NCBI RefSeq assembly: GCF_001971705.1
Contig: NZ_CP019329.1
Coordinates: 116,836 to 180,835, forward strand
Length of the DNA stretch: 64,000 nt
Source of the DNA: Natronorubrum daqingense
GTDB lineage: Archaea; Halobacteriota; Halobacteria; Halobacteriales; Natrialbaceae
Direction: 5' to 3'
The translations under genes and the position numbers were made by a program. The number at the start of each line of letters is the position of its first letter. Position 1 is the first letter of the stretch. The notes under the pieces were generated by a model. That model saw nothing but the letters and a program-made list of their open reading frames with translations. It had not been told where the DNA came from and did no database searches. Below, one piece after another: positions 1-8,598 of this stretch.

Positions 1-1
1 T

Positions 2-2680
2 GCGGTCACCGAACTGGTTGACGATTTCGACGGCGAGATCGAACCCGCGAGAGTTGCCGACCTGTTGGCCAGTGAGTACGGCGTCTCCGACGTTCGAAAC
101 GGCTTCGCGAGCGTTCTCGCCACGTACGCACGCGAGTACCACGACGTTGACCTCGCCGAGCGCAACATCTCCGAGTCGACTCGAGAGTACCACGAACACA
201 ACCGGGAGTGGGCGCGTTCGGCGCTCACCCAGATCGGTACCGGTCGAAACGCACTCGGCGTCACGCACGAGGATCTGACATCGACTATCGTGCCGATTCT
301 CCGGGCCAGCGATGTTACTCCCGAGTTCGTCGTTCGATTCGACGGCGAGCAGTGGACCGACTCGGATCACGCGTCGACGCGACGGAAGACACTTACCGCA
401 CTCGAGCAACTGGCGATGGCCGGGAACGTTACGATCGTCACCTCGCCACGGGTCGCCCGGACCCTCGACTCGAGCCATCCCGAGTTCGTCGATCGCGTTA
501 CTCAGACCAACATGCCGGGTCGACAACCGACTGAAATCGACTCGGCTGCGAACGTCTCTGACGAGGGCTCGATTTACGCCGAACTCGAGTTGATGGACAA
601 GCGCGCGGGCAAGCTTTCGATACTCAAGCATCTCGATCGAAACCCCGGTGCAATGGTCAAAGACCTGTCCAACGACGCCGATATCGATTTGGCACGCGGG
701 TCGATTCGGCCCTACATCGACTCGCTCGAAGACGACCACGGCTTCGTCAGCGTCGATGGCCGCGGTGTTGAGAACACAATCGAGCTTTCCGCCCGTGGCG
801 ACGTTGCTGCTGGTCTCATCACAGACGAGCACCGTGTTGTTCACCCCGATCAGGAGACCGTTTTCGCCACTTTCGATCAGCCAGAACAGTCTGATTCCCC
901 CTCCGATTCAGGCGTCGTTACTGAGACCCCAAGTCAGTCAGCAAGTACAGTGTATGGCACGGCAGACGGGATGGGTGGGGGAGGGGCCGGCCGGACAGCG
1001 GAGGGTGCGCTCGCGGACACGGGCGACGCCGCGGCGGACGGCTACGTGCAGTGGCTGCCCAAAGTGGCCGGCAGCAGTTGGCCGTTGCACGCCCGTATTA
1101 CGGCCGCTGATGCCCGCGATGGCGTGAACATGAACGACTACCCAGTCGAACGGTGGGAAGACGGGCGGGTGGCGTACGTGAGTTGCATGGAAGACCACCT
1201 GACCCTGACCACACAGTACGGTGGAACGATACCGACGCTGGTGCGGCTTGCAACAGCGTTACTTGACGATGACCTATGGAGCACCGTACTCACGCCATCG
1301 GCACTCGGCGACGAACTCGAGAACTGTTTCGGCGAGACCGTCGACGAAACCCACGATTATCTGGTCCGAGCGGCACAGATCGGCTGGCTCTCCGAGGACG
1401 AACACGCCTACGATCTGTTCAAAGATCGCTATGCAGCAGTTCGCGCAACCCTACTCAAGAAACTCGGTAAACTAGACGAACTCGACCAGGACGAACGAAC
1501 CACGCTTATCGAACGGGCTCACGGGTTGCTCATGTCCGCAACGGCACTGTACGATGCTATCGGTGTGGATATCTCGATCGAGATCCGCGTCCCTGAGCCA
1601 AACGACCTGAACGAATCCCAGTTCTGCCGCTTCATCTCGGAGGTCGTGACACGACAGTCCTCGTACGGTATGCACTCCCTCGAGCGTAACTTCTGGGAAC
1701 CGGACAGCCATAAACGGACGACAGCAATGGCTCGCGAAGTTGATCCATCCGATCCGAAAGCACATCTCCGTGCGTCGTGGGTCGTCTCCGGGCCGGGAAT
1801 CACAGACCTTAGCGAGCAGATCCGTTCGTCGATCGTCGCTCGCGATGACGAGCGTCTCGATGATCGGACGGATTACGACCCAGTGGAACTCGAGATCCCG
1901 GTCACCGAGACATCGGATTACGCGGCGACACGCCACGCTGTGGAGACCGTCCTCGAGAAAAAGAATCTGTGTCCGGCTCGAGAATCCGATGCAATGCGTC
2001 GGACGGTGCGACTGTTCGAAGCCTACACCAACTCAGCGTTCGACGTTGTCGACGCACTAACAGCACTCGCTCGGTCGAATCGACCGGGTGAGGTGACGAT
2101 TGCCGATATCGAAACAGCGCTCGGTGCATTATCGGCTGATCGACTACTGCCGACACTGAACGCACCGACGCCTGGAAAGATCCTGAAAGCCGTCCTCGTG
2201 GCAGACGGTCCGATCGGCCGGTCGGATATCCTCGAGCGAGTAGGATGTTCGGGTGAAACGTACCGAAAACACTGTGACCGACTCGAGGCGCTCTCGCTGC
2301 TCACACGCGTCGACGGCCGAAAGTGGTCAGCAACAGTCGCACCGTGGTACGTTCCCGAGACCGACGACACGAAACCCGGCACCGAACGTGTGACCGTCGG
2401 GTCGACGACGGTCGATGGCGTCCTCTTCGACGCCTTAGATTCATTGGGTTACAATCTCGGTGATCCAACGTTGATTGACGCCTTCCAACGGCCACTGGAT
2501 CGAGGCAAGCTCATCGCGTCGGTCGGTGCCTGGATCGACGATTGGATAGCCGTTTTGGCATCGTTACTGAAACCCAACCCCGACGCTATCGGGCGGTTTA
2601 AACACGATGTCGTGACGATTGGGGAGAAACCAGACCAGACGACACTCGACGATTCGATGCAAATCGCGACAGCCGATTAA
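2..2680 (+). CDS. Large multi-wHTH plasmid protein, N-terminus outside window
   Basis: The frame is already open at base 2, so the start lies upstream; 892 residues are visible. A winged-helix-like segment is visible near residues 202-265. An acidic Ser/Asp/Gly-rich linker follows at about 285-335, and a second winged-helix-like segment lies at about 724-785 near the C-terminus. No ATPase or nuclease motif is visible. The size, the terminal DNA-binding modules and the plasmid setting would fit a haloarchaeal replication or maintenance protein such as the RepH group, but that is inference and I do not recognise a defining motif. Its stop overlaps the stop of the convergent gene at 2677 by four bases. 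Confidence 0.8.
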   Translation, partial: AVTELVDDFDGEIEPARVADLLASEYGVSDVRNGFASVLATYAREYHDVDLAERNISESTREYHEHNREWARSALTQIGTGRNALGVTHEDLTSTIVPILRASDVTPEFVVRFDGEQWTDSDHASTRRKTLTALEQLAMAGNVTIVTSPRVARTLDSSHPEFVDRVTQTNMPGRQPTEIDSAANVSDEGSIYAELELMDKRAGKLSILKHLDRNPGAMVKDLSNDADIDLARGSIRPYIDSLEDDHGFVSVDGRGVENTIELSARGDVAAGLITDEHRVVHPDQETVFATFDQPEQSDSPSDSGVVTETPSQSASTVYGTADGMGGGGAGRTAEGALADTGDAAADGYVQWLPKVAGSSWPLHARITAADARDGVNMNDYPVERWEDGRVAYVSCMEDHLTLTTQYGGTIPTLVRLATALLDDDLWSTVLTPSALGDELENCFGETVDETHDYLVRAAQIGWLSEDEHAYDLFKDRYAAVRATLLKKLGKLDELDQDERTTLIERAHGLLMSATALYDAIGVDISIEIRVPEPNDLNESQFCRFISEVVTRQSSYGMHSLERNFWEPDSHKRTTAMAREVDPSDPKAHLRASWVVSGPGITDLSEQIRSSIVARDDERLDDRTDYDPVELEIPVTETSDYAATRHAVETVLEKKNLCPARESDAMRRTVRLFEAYTNSAFDVVDALTALARSNRPGEVTIADIETALGALSADRLLPTLNAPTPGKILKAVLVADGPIGRSDILERVGCSGETYRKHCDRLEALSLLTRVDGRKWSATVAPWYVPETDDTKPGTERVTVGSTTVDGVLFDALDSLGYNLGDPTLIDAFQRPLDRGKLIASVGAWIDDWIAVLASLLKPNPDAIGRFKHDVVTIGEKPDQTTLDDSMQIATAD

Positions 2681-3192
2681 TCCGAAGGGCCGGTGAATCG
2701 CCACGCCGATGTGTGTGGCCCCGATCGCTCGCGTTCGAATAGGTTACTCGAGGTGAGCGCCTTGGTTCGACCTTTCAACGTCTCGGATGACCGAACGTCA
2801 GTGTGGTTGCGGTACAACTCGCGAAGATCGCCCAGCGACAGTAGCTCACGCCCATCGGCGACGATCGCCTTGACAACCTTCTGGTCTCGGTGATCCAGGG
2901 CTGATACGTCACCAAGATCGATTTCGTCACCGGAGAGTCCGTTCACGACTTCGACCTTCTGAAGTCGGTTCGTCAACAGGCGGTTTCGAGCCTCGAGACG
3001 CTTGAGTTCGGTGTCCATCAACCGGAGGAGATCAGCAAGCGCTTCGACCTGCTCGTTCATAGCCACCTCCTCTAACTCGGTGATCGTCTCAGAAATATCA
3101 CGTTGTCGACGTTCGATTCTGCACTCGCTGCTCAACTGCTTGGATTCGGTTTCATTCTGGCCGTTCTGTGGGACTTCGGAATGGGTGGACAT
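2677..3192 (-). CDS. Coiled-coil winged-helix regulator
   Basis: This 171-residue protein is highly charged. Residues about 25-85 are predicted coiled coil (many Leu/Glu heptads) and the C-terminal third (about 100-165) looks like a winged helix. A TATA-like TTTATAG lies about 30 bases upstream of the ATG at 3192, so the gene is probably leaderless or has a very short leader. An inverted repeat AGTCCT-N9-AGGACT sits between the TATA box and the start. It converges on the preceding large gene. The layout suggests a self-controlled DNA-binding protein; the target is unknown. Confidence 0.7.
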   Translation of the reverse strand: MSTHSEVPQNGQNETESKQLSSECRIERRQRDISETITELEEVAMNEQVEALADLLRLMDTELKRLEARNRLLTNRLQKVEVVNGLSGDEIDLGDVSALDHRDQKVVKAIVADGRELLSLGDLRELYRNHTDVRSSETLKGRTKALTSSNLFERERSGPHTSAWRFTGPSD

Positions 3193-3199
3193 TATGATA

Positions 3200-3227
3200 A
3201 GTCCTACAACGGACAGGACTATAAATG
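3200..3227 (-). promoter_or_regulatory. Promoter with palindromic operator AGTCCT-N9-AGGACT
   Basis: AGTCCT at 3200-3205 and AGGACT at 3215-3220 form an inverted repeat directly downstream of a TATA-like TTTATAG (3220-3226, minus strand) and ahead of the gene starting at 3192. The position between TATA box and start would let a bound protein block initiation. Confidence 0.5.
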
Positions 3228-3252
3228 TCCTCCTACCGAAGCGAAAGTAAAC

Positions 3253-3471
3253 TCAATTCGAGCGCCAGACGAACTCTTGGCCGATTTCTTCTTTTTTGAT
3301 TCGACCCCGCTTTGCAAGACGTTTCAATTGGTCACGAGCAGTGTTCCGGTGGCACTCGATCTCGTTTGCAACTTCGCCTGTCGTCATAGGTCCAGACTCG
3401 CGTACAACGCGTAGAAACTCGGCAGAGCTGTATTTCCTCCCAAAATCATCTGCATCGGAATCTCGAGGCAC
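3253..3471 (-). CDS. Small winged-helix DNA-binding protein
   Basis: This is a 72-residue protein that is almost entirely one winged-helix domain. Helix-turn-helix residues lie at about 28-55 (pattern T-T-G-E-V-A-N-E-I, then R-N-T-A-R-D-Q-L) and the wing ends in EFVWRSN. The start is a GTG, with a TATA-like CTAAATA about 25-30 bases upstream at 3493-3503 on the minus strand, consistent with a leaderless message. It is probably an ArsR/MarR-type plasmid regulator; the ligand and target are unknown. Confidence 0.65.
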   Translation of the reverse strand: MPRDSDADDFGRKYSSAEFLRVVRESGPMTTGEVANEIECHRNTARDQLKRLAKRGRIKKEEIGQEFVWRSN

Positions 3472-3864
3472 AGAACTGACTATGGAGTAATCGTATTTAG
3501 TTACTGTGCACCTGAACGGTAGTAAGAACTAAGTCCCCTCAGATAGATGTACTAATCAACACGGACCACTGTCTCGAGGAAGCAGACTCTCGAAGAAGCG
3601 TCATGTTAGGGCATGACGCAGTTGGTTCGTGTCCCCTGGGATGGAGATCTCGAACCATGCTACAATTACAAACGGTTGAACTTAAACCTAGCCAGAACCG
3701 CTCAGGTGCACCGGGCGATAATCACGATTCTACAGAGTCACTCGAGGGGGTAGTGCCCACTGAGTTAGTACTAAGTACTAACCACAGCACTGCCACAATC
3801 CAAGCCGACTCGAGCCCCACCGACACGACCCACGACGCACACCGCCTGACGGGGGTGGTCTGAT
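3472..3864. other. Intergenic region upstream of the PCNA operon
   Basis: This stretch has no convincing gene. It holds the promoter of the small minus-strand regulator, and at 3764-3782 a perfect palindromic operator. At 3850-3862 a GGGGGTGGTC-like ribosome-binding site serves the gene at 3865. A plus-strand frame runs from 3603 to 3863 and its TGA lies one base before the next ATG, but its composition is not gene-like and it reads through the operator, so I do not call it. Confidence 0.5.
3764..3782. promoter_or_regulatory. Operator palindrome GTTAGTAC-TAA-GTACTAAC, copy 1
   Basis: GTTAGTACTAAGTACTAAC is an inverted repeat with a 3-base centre. The identical sequence occurs in reverse complement at 12568-12586, directly upstream of the AbrB-like gene, and a close variant lies at 28141-28158. 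Copy 1 precedes the plus-strand PCNA operon by about 85 bases. Confidence 0.6.
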
Positions 3865-4263
3865 ATGTCGGTGCAAGTCGATTTCGATAGCTTCCGAGTC
3901 GACGAACCATCGGTTCCAAAATACGACGTCGACGAGCTGTCCGCGGGCAACGAAGACCACCAGAAGCCGGGCGTCCTCGATCATTTCCACAACGAGCGTG
4001 GCTGGTCGGCCGAGCGCATCGCTCGAGAGGTGTTCGACGACGAACTCTGCGGGCAGACGATCCTGAATTGGCTGGACAAACACGAACTGAAAGCGCCGGC
4101 TGGCACCCTCCTGAGCAAGTACTCTCACACTGGAGCCGACCCGATGATCCGTCTCGGTCAAATCGCACGTGAGAACGGCGACTCGACGGTCGAAACGACT
4201 CTCGAGGAACTACTCGAGCGATACGGCGACGAACTCTCCGACCGGTCGAAGACGACGGCCTAA
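3865..4263 (+). CDS. HTH protein, first gene of the PCNA operon
   Basis: This 132-residue acidic protein has a homeodomain-like helix-turn-helix in the middle (about residues 45-80: W-S-A-E-R-I-A-R-E-V-F, then C-G-Q-T-I-L-N-W-L). Its C-terminus is helical. It has a good GGGGGTGGTC Shine-Dalgarno site. As the first gene downstream of operator copy 1 it is a candidate regulator or DNA-anchoring factor for this operon. The function is not known. Confidence 0.7.
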   Translation: MSVQVDFDSFRVDEPSVPKYDVDELSAGNEDHQKPGVLDHFHNERGWSAERIAREVFDDELCGQTILNWLDKHELKAPAGTLLSKYSHTGADPMIRLGQIARENGDSTVETTLEELLERYGDELSDRSKTTA

Positions 4264-4270
4264 CGCGCCA

Positions 4271-4306
4271 CTCAGAACTCAGAACGCAGAACGCAGAACC
4301 CAACGA
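4271..4306 (+). repeat. Short tandem repeat, unit CAGAACG/CAGAACT
   Basis: Four 7-base units (CAGAACT, CAGAACG, CAGAACG, CAGAACC) follow each other in the gap between the genes at 3865 and 4381. It may simply be slippage, or a spacer element in the operon mRNA. Confidence 0.6.
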
Positions 4307-4316
4307 TCTCACGCGA

Positions 4317-4384
4317 TGGTCGAAATCACGGTTCGATTCCGCGAGCGTGCTTCCGTGCCAACAATCGGCACAACACCCCTATGA
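4317..4384 (+). CDS. Possible 22-residue leader peptide
   Basis: An ATG at 4317 opens a 22-codon frame whose TGA overlaps the ATG at 4381 as ATGA, the same coupling used by nearly every junction in this operon. No clear Shine-Dalgarno site is visible. It could be a real micro-gene or chance. Confidence 0.3.
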
Positions 4385-4632
4385 CAACAAACGCAACTCA
4401 GGCTGCAGTCGATCGCGCACTCTCGGACTGCACGACGACGCCTGACCCGAAAACCGAGACAGAATCAGCACAGAATCGCAATCCAACGGAGCCAGCGTTC
4501 GAACACAACGATAGCCAACTGAACGTCGACGACGATCGAGAGGCCATCGAAGTGCTCGAACTCCCCGATGGGTGGGAAGACATCGATCTCACGGCTGAGA
4601 ACGTCCACATCGAGGGGGTCGATTGGCGATGA
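4381..4632 (+). CDS. Small acidic protein of unknown function, upstream of PCNA
   Basis: The 83-residue protein is polar and disordered at the N-terminus, with a more structured acidic end (V-L-E-L-P-D-G-W-E-D-I-D). The stop overlaps the ATG of the sliding-clamp gene at 4629, so the two are translationally coupled. I do not recognise a family. Confidence 0.6.
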   Translation: MTTNATQAAVDRALSDCTTTPDPKTETESAQNRNPTEPAFEHNDSQLNVDDDREAIEVLELPDGWEDIDLTAENVHIEGVDWR

Positions 4633-5570
4633 GCCCCGAAGCAACGGCCGGTGAGACGCACGTCGCCGAGGATTCGGACACCGATGGAGATTCGAACGCA
4701 CCGCCCGATCCAGAGGCCGACACCGAAGAATCGACCGACCAACCCGAATCAGAAGCCCAGTCAGTCGATCTGGCGAGCGACGCAGGCGGCTTTGCCTGTG
4801 AGGCGACCGTCGGCACGCTCGAGGCGTATTTCGGCCAGTTCGTGCCAATCCTCGACGAGATGACCGTTCATCTCGAGCCGACGGGCCTGGAGGGTCGTGG
4901 CGTCGACCCAGCGAACGTCGCGATGGTCGACGAAGGCCTGGACGAATCCGCGTTCGCGCATTACTCGAGTACGGGCGGGCTGATCGGCGTCGATCTGAAT
5001 CGGCTGATGGACATCCTGAGCATCGGCGACGCGGGCGACAGCGTTCGGATGGAACTCGATCAGGAAACGCGAAAACTTGAGATATCGATCGATACGCTCG
5101 AGTACACATTGGCGCTGATCGACCCGGACAGCATTCGAGCGGAGCCAGAGATTCCCGATCTCGAGTTGCCTGCAAAAGTCACGCTCGAGGGCTCGGATTT
5201 GAAGCGGGCGGTGACGGCCGCCGAGATGGTCTCCGATCACATCCGCCTGCAGGTCGATCAAACGGAAGCTGGCGAGGATGCGCTAATCTTCAGCGCCGAG
5301 GGCGATACGGATGACGTAACCCTCGAACTGCCACGTGAGGACCTGATCGACCTCGAGATGGGCGATGGCGACTCACTGTTCTCGCTGGATTACCTGGCCG
5401 ATTTCGAAGCGGTGATTCCCGAGACCGCGGCGGTTGACCTCAAACTCGGCTCGGAGATGCCGGTATTCATCGAATTCGAGCATATCGAGAATGTCGACGA
5501 CGGGGATGATGGAGCGCCACACGCTGAGGTCCTGCAAATGCTCGCGCCGCGTATCAGTTCGGAGGACTGA
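4629..5570 (+). CDS. pcn: PCNA-like sliding clamp with acidic N-terminal extension
   Basis: The protein (313 residues) aligns by eye with archaeal PCNA from about residue 55 to the end. The start of the fold has the pattern F-x-C-E-A-T-V-G-T-L-E-A-Y-F. A domain-2-like strand follows, and the C-terminal strand is MLAPRISSED, close to the haloarchaeal MLAPRI ending. Chromosomal PCNA is about 247 residues; the extra 50 residues at the N-terminus are Asp/Glu/Ser-rich and probably disordered. A clamp tethers DNA polymerase, ligase, FEN1 and others on DNA. A plasmid-borne paralog could serve replication of this element or compete with the host clamp. The ATG at 4629 was chosen because it overlaps the previous stop. 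Confidence 0.88.
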   Translation: MSPEATAGETHVAEDSDTDGDSNAPPDPEADTEESTDQPESEAQSVDLASDAGGFACEATVGTLEAYFGQFVPILDEMTVHLEPTGLEGRGVDPANVAMVDEGLDESAFAHYSSTGGLIGVDLNRLMDILSIGDAGDSVRMELDQETRKLEISIDTLEYTLALIDPDSIRAEPEIPDLELPAKVTLEGSDLKRAVTAAEMVSDHIRLQVDQTEAGEDALIFSAEGDTDDVTLELPREDLIDLEMGDGDSLFSLDYLADFEAVIPETAAVDLKLGSEMPVFIEFEHIENVDDGDDGAPHAEVLQMLAPRISSED

Positions 5571-5572
5571 CG

Positions 5573-5902
5573 ATGGGAGATACACAGCACTCAGACGAAA
5601 CAGAGCGATCCGCCGACGAGTGGGAAGCGTATCTCGAGGCAAACCCCGACGAGGTGTTGCTGTTCGTTGACGCGGATTACGAGATCCACACGTTCGAACA
5701 CGACACCGAACTCAACGAATTGTGTTTACTCCGAGGTGGCAGTCACGGCTACGATTACGCCGGCTCCCGTGACGTTCTCGAGTCCTTCGCCGCCGACGAC
5801 TCGGACATTCACAAGCTGGTCCCTCGAGACGAGGAATACGCCGAACGCAAGCGACTCATGGAGGGCGAGTTCGACAGCCCGCGCGACTGGGTGGAAGCAT
5901 GA
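5573..5902 (+). CDS. Acidic 109-residue protein of unknown function
   Basis: It starts two bases after the clamp gene stop, and its own stop overlaps the next start as ATGA. The sequence is strongly acidic (about one quarter Asp/Glu) with a central hydrophobic strand (VLLFVDADYEI) and a predicted helical C-terminus. No metal site or known domain is visible. Its place directly behind the clamp gene makes a role in DNA transactions possible, but that is only context. Confidence 0.65.
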   Translation: MGDTQHSDETERSADEWEAYLEANPDEVLLFVDADYEIHTFEHDTELNELCLLRGGSHGYDYAGSRDVLESFAADDSDIHKLVPRDEEYAERKRLMEGEFDSPRDWVEA

Positions 5903-6159
5903 GTGTCGACACTGCGCGCGAATGGGCCTTTGAAGAAGATGACGTAATCCGTGAGGAACACGAGCAATTCGCTCCGGGCGGTGTGGAACTCGGAAAGTCC
6001 GAGTACAGAATCAAGAGACGGCTAATCGATGACTCTGATGGTGACCGGTTCTACCACGTCGAGAAAGAAGAGGGTGGGACTCACCTGTACTCTGCTGGCG
6101 CGATTGAGCACTCCTATGAAGTAATCGACGCTGCGGAATCGAGGGGGTGGTCAGAGTGA
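5899..6159 (+). CDS. Acidic 86-residue protein of unknown function
   Basis: It overlaps both neighbours by a few bases within the PCNA operon. The protein has mixed helix and strand character with a Tyr-rich segment (R-F-Y-H-V-E-K-E-E-G-G-T-H-L-Y-S). No recognisable domain. Confidence 0.6.
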   Translation: MSVDTAREWAFEEDDVIREEHEQFAPGGVELGKSEYRIKRRLIDDSDGDRFYHVEKEEGGTHLYSAGAIEHSYEVIDAAESRGWSE

Positions 6160-6617
6160 TTCTCGCAACGAGCGACGACTACGACTTTCCGCATATCGAC
6201 TGGCTGTGTAAGTCCTGCGAAGAAGTCTACTCTTACGCCGGACACCCGACCGAAACGCGCTGTACGGGCGGTCATGGGGCTGGGTGGAAACCAGATCCAG
6301 AGACGATACACGAGTACATCGACCTACTCGAGTCGGTCGAACCGGGCGACGGGATCGTGATCTCTGGCGACGGACCGGCGACTCTCATGGGGCCGGTCGA
6401 ATCCATTGGAGATGACCAACTCGTCACGCAGTCGATTGACGCCCCACGTAGAACGGTACGATGGGAACGCGACGACCGTGACGATAACAACCCAAATCTC
6501 GAGTGGACACAAACGGACGCTGACCACGCATTCTGGCTCGATGTACATCATGTCGAGACCGTCGAGATTCGAACGCTTGCCACTGAAAAAGAGCGAGGAA
6601 AGGTCAATGGCGAGTAA
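6156..6617 (+). CDS. Zinc-finger-like protein of unknown function
   Basis: The GTG at 6156 overlaps the previous TGA and follows a GGGGGTGG Shine-Dalgarno site, which decides the start over an earlier in-frame GTG at 6147. Near the N-terminus Cys residues in C-K-S-C and a later Cys/His pair (T-R-C-T-G-G-H) could bind zinc. The rest (153 residues in all) is beta-rich and acidic and may be an SH3-like fold. Unknown role. Confidence 0.55.
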   Translation: MILATSDDYDFPHIDWLCKSCEEVYSYAGHPTETRCTGGHGAGWKPDPETIHEYIDLLESVEPGDGIVISGDGPATLMGPVESIGDDQLVTQSIDAPRRTVRWERDDRDDNNPNLEWTQTDADHAFWLDVHHVETVEIRTLATEKERGKVNGE

Positions 6618-7179
6618 GACCGACGACCGATCACAGATTTACAACGACGAGATTCTGTTCGTCGGCCAGAGCGACGACAATCGGTCGATCACAACGATGG
6701 CCTTCGGCGAAGGGACGACCTACACCCTTCGCAGAGTGCTCCAGGCCGGACTGGCTGCAGACGAACTGGAGGAATACTCGACGGCCGATCAGCGCGATAG
6801 AGTGCGAGCACTCGCGAACGCGCTGGGGTACTCACTCGAAGAGGTAGACCACACTCTCGGGACCGAAACCAAATCCGGATCTGAGTCAGCGGCCAGCGAA
6901 TCCACCGACTCGGAACCCAGCCTACTCGAGGAAGAGTGGCCCTACGAACACGTCGAACCGGGCGAAGTCACGCAGGACCTCTCCTATCAGGAAGCGAAGA
7001 CACTCCGGCAGGAACTCGATGCCCTTCGATCGACCGTCGACGAGTGGGCCTGCGACGACTGCGGATCGCGAAAGTCGGTCTGTTGGCGTCCGGCCACAGA
7101 CACGAATCTCTGCCGGGTCTGTGCCGGATTCGAGGACCCACACGAAGACACCCACGACAGCGAGGACACACAGCCATGA
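6607..7179 (+). CDS. Protein with C-terminal zinc ribbon
   Basis: The ATG at 6607 follows an AGGAAAGG site; an earlier in-frame ATG at 6406 lies inside the preceding gene and is unlikely. The N-terminal about 90 residues are helical, followed by a Ser/Glu linker. The C-terminal region carries C-D-D-C (about residue 150) and C-R-V-C (about 172), a four-Cys zinc ribbon. Total 190 residues. Such a layout fits a nucleic-acid-binding accessory protein. Confidence 0.65.
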   Translation: MASKTDDRSQIYNDEILFVGQSDDNRSITTMAFGEGTTYTLRRVLQAGLAADELEEYSTADQRDRVRALANALGYSLEEVDHTLGTETKSGSESAASESTDSEPSLLEEEWPYEHVEPGEVTQDLSYQEAKTLRQELDALRSTVDEWACDDCGSRKSVCWRPATDTNLCRVCAGFEDPHEDTHDSEDTQP

Positions 7180-7559
7180 GTTCAGAGACGATCGATCAGC
7201 GACTCACCGAAGACGCACGCGTTGAATTCAAATCAGGAAGCACCGACAGCCACCTTCGTGGTCGGATCACGGACACAGACGGCTCGCGGCTCAAGGTCGC
7301 CTACGGCGACCGGAGCGAGTGGATCGACCAAGAACAGATCACGTCTCTCGTCGAGCGGCCACGGTCTGAGGATCGCCTCACACGCGAGGACGTACCCGAA
7401 AAGCCTGGCTACGAGATGGAGATCGACGAGAACGTCGACGACGCACTCGAGGACGCGCTCAAGACCGTCTCCGTGGCCAACGAACGCTACCTGGAGGCGC
7501 TACTGTCGGCCGAGTTGGGCTCGTTCCGACTCGAGCGAGGTGTCTACGACGATGAGTGA
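7176..7559 (+). CDS. 127-residue protein, beta-barrel-like N-terminus
   Basis: It overlaps the previous stop as ATGA. The first about 65 residues alternate polar and hydrophobic residues in a pattern expected of a small beta barrel (R-V-E-F-K-S-G, then H-L-R-G-R-I-T-D, then L-K-V-A-Y-G-D). The C-terminal half is helical. No recognised family. Confidence 0.6.
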   Translation: MSSETIDQRLTEDARVEFKSGSTDSHLRGRITDTDGSRLKVAYGDRSEWIDQEQITSLVERPRSEDRLTREDVPEKPGYEMEIDENVDDALEDALKTVSVANERYLEALLSAELGSFRLERGVYDDE

Positions 7560-7800
7560 ACCCGCACACCGAATCGAGTCGTTGGATCTCGAGTCCGAGG
7601 TCTACGCGTTCGTCACCGAATCGGGACCGCACGGTTCGAGCGCGGTTGCGAAGGCCAAACAGAAGTTCGCCGACGAGTACGACCTCGAGTATCGCCACAT
7701 CGTCGGGAAGAAAATCGACACGGCACCCGGACGGTCTGGCGGACCGATCGTCGCCGTGTTCCACCGCCCAAAAATGGCGTCTCACGAGGTGCTACCGTGA
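7552..7800 (+). CDS. 82-residue protein of unknown function
   Basis: The ATG at 7552 lies just before the previous stop. The protein has a helical N-terminus and a basic patch (G-K-K-I-D-T-A-P-G-R-S-G-G-P). A nucleic-acid contact is possible. Coupled within the PCNA operon. Confidence 0.55.
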   Translation: MSEPAHRIESLDLESEVYAFVTESGPHGSSAVAKAKQKFADEYDLEYRHIVGKKIDTAPGRSGGPIVAVFHRPKMASHEVLP

Positions 7801-8018
7801 TGTCGGACACAGATACTGACAGCGGGTTGTACGACAAGTACGAGGTAACGAAAAACGGGGACCCAGTGGACGGCTGTTTCGTTCTCGAGCCAGCGGCTGA
7901 TCCGGCGGCTCGCGAAGCGCTGATCCGGTACGCCGAACGGACCGACGACGAGCAACTGGCGGCAGACCTGCGAGAGTGGGTCGTCGATATCTGTACGCGA
8001 GGGGACACGGATGTCTGA
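7800..8018 (+). CDS. 72-residue protein of unknown function
   Basis: The ATG at 7800 overlaps the previous TGA. The sequence resembles small haloarchaeal plasmid proteins with a Y-x-V-x-K-x-G-D-P-V-D-G-C-F-V-L-x-P strand followed by a helix (D-P-A-A-R-E-A-L-I-R-Y-A). The family function is unknown to me. Confidence 0.6.
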   Translation: MSDTDTDSGLYDKYEVTKNGDPVDGCFVLEPAADPAAREALIRYAERTDDEQLAADLREWVVDICTRGDTDV

Positions 8019-8598
8019 AAACAGCGAGACACAGACGAGAGATGGCAGCCACCCACGCGCCCCACACTGGTTCGATTTCAACCGGCTCAACGAAACGCCG
8101 AACGCCTGGACGTTCGAAGTCCTCGAGTGGGACGACGACCCGGACGCCGACGGCGTCGACGATCGCGGTGAGGCCGAAGTCGTTCGCGACGACCACCGAT
8201 TCGTCATCACGACGTGGCTCCAACCCCGCGACCGTACCCACGACCGTTACTGGGGTGTCGCCTACGAGACGATCAACCAGGACGGCGACCCGGAACCGCT
8301 GGCATTCCATATCAGCAAAACGCAGGCGATCGCCCGGAACAATCTCGGTCACGCACGGGATGTACTCGACAGCGGCGACACGGAGCCACACGTTCTCGTT
8401 CGGGATCACAATGACGGTCCCCGAGAGACCTTCGAGTATCCGTCTGAACACATGGCCGAAAAGGCGGCTGACCTACAGATTGAGTTGAAAATTGGAAGCG
8501 ACGATCGGGACTATCTCGCCACCGTCCACTCGAAAGCCGAGTGGGAGGACCAACTTGAACTCGAGCAGTCACTCAAGGAGGCTGGTCGCGATGTCTGA
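8011..8598 (+). CDS. 195-residue acidic protein of unknown function
   Basis: The gene overlaps both neighbours. It is Asp/Glu-rich, with a Trp/Tyr-rich core (W-T-F-E-V-L-E-W, R-Y-W-G-V-A-Y-E) and a C-terminal helical segment. No metal-binding or catalytic motif stands out. Confidence 0.6.
   Translation: MSENSETQTRDGSHPRAPHWFDFNRLNETPNAWTFEVLEWDDDPDADGVDDRGEAEVVRDDHRFVITTWLQPRDRTHDRYWGVAYETINQDGDPEPLAFHISKTQAIARNNLGHARDVLDSGDTEPHVLVRDHNDGPRETFEYPSEHMAEKAADLQIELKIGSDDRDYLATVHSKAEWEDQLELEQSLKEAGRDV

Noticed and set aside
3603..3863. 86-codon plus-strand frame ending one base before the HTH gene
   Set aside because: It reads straight through the operator palindrome and its composition is not gene-like; the end overlap is explained by the ribosome-binding site.
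6406..6606. Longer start for the zinc-ribbon gene at 6607
   Set aside because: The extension overlaps most of the preceding coupled gene; the ATG at 6607 has a proper ribosome-binding site.
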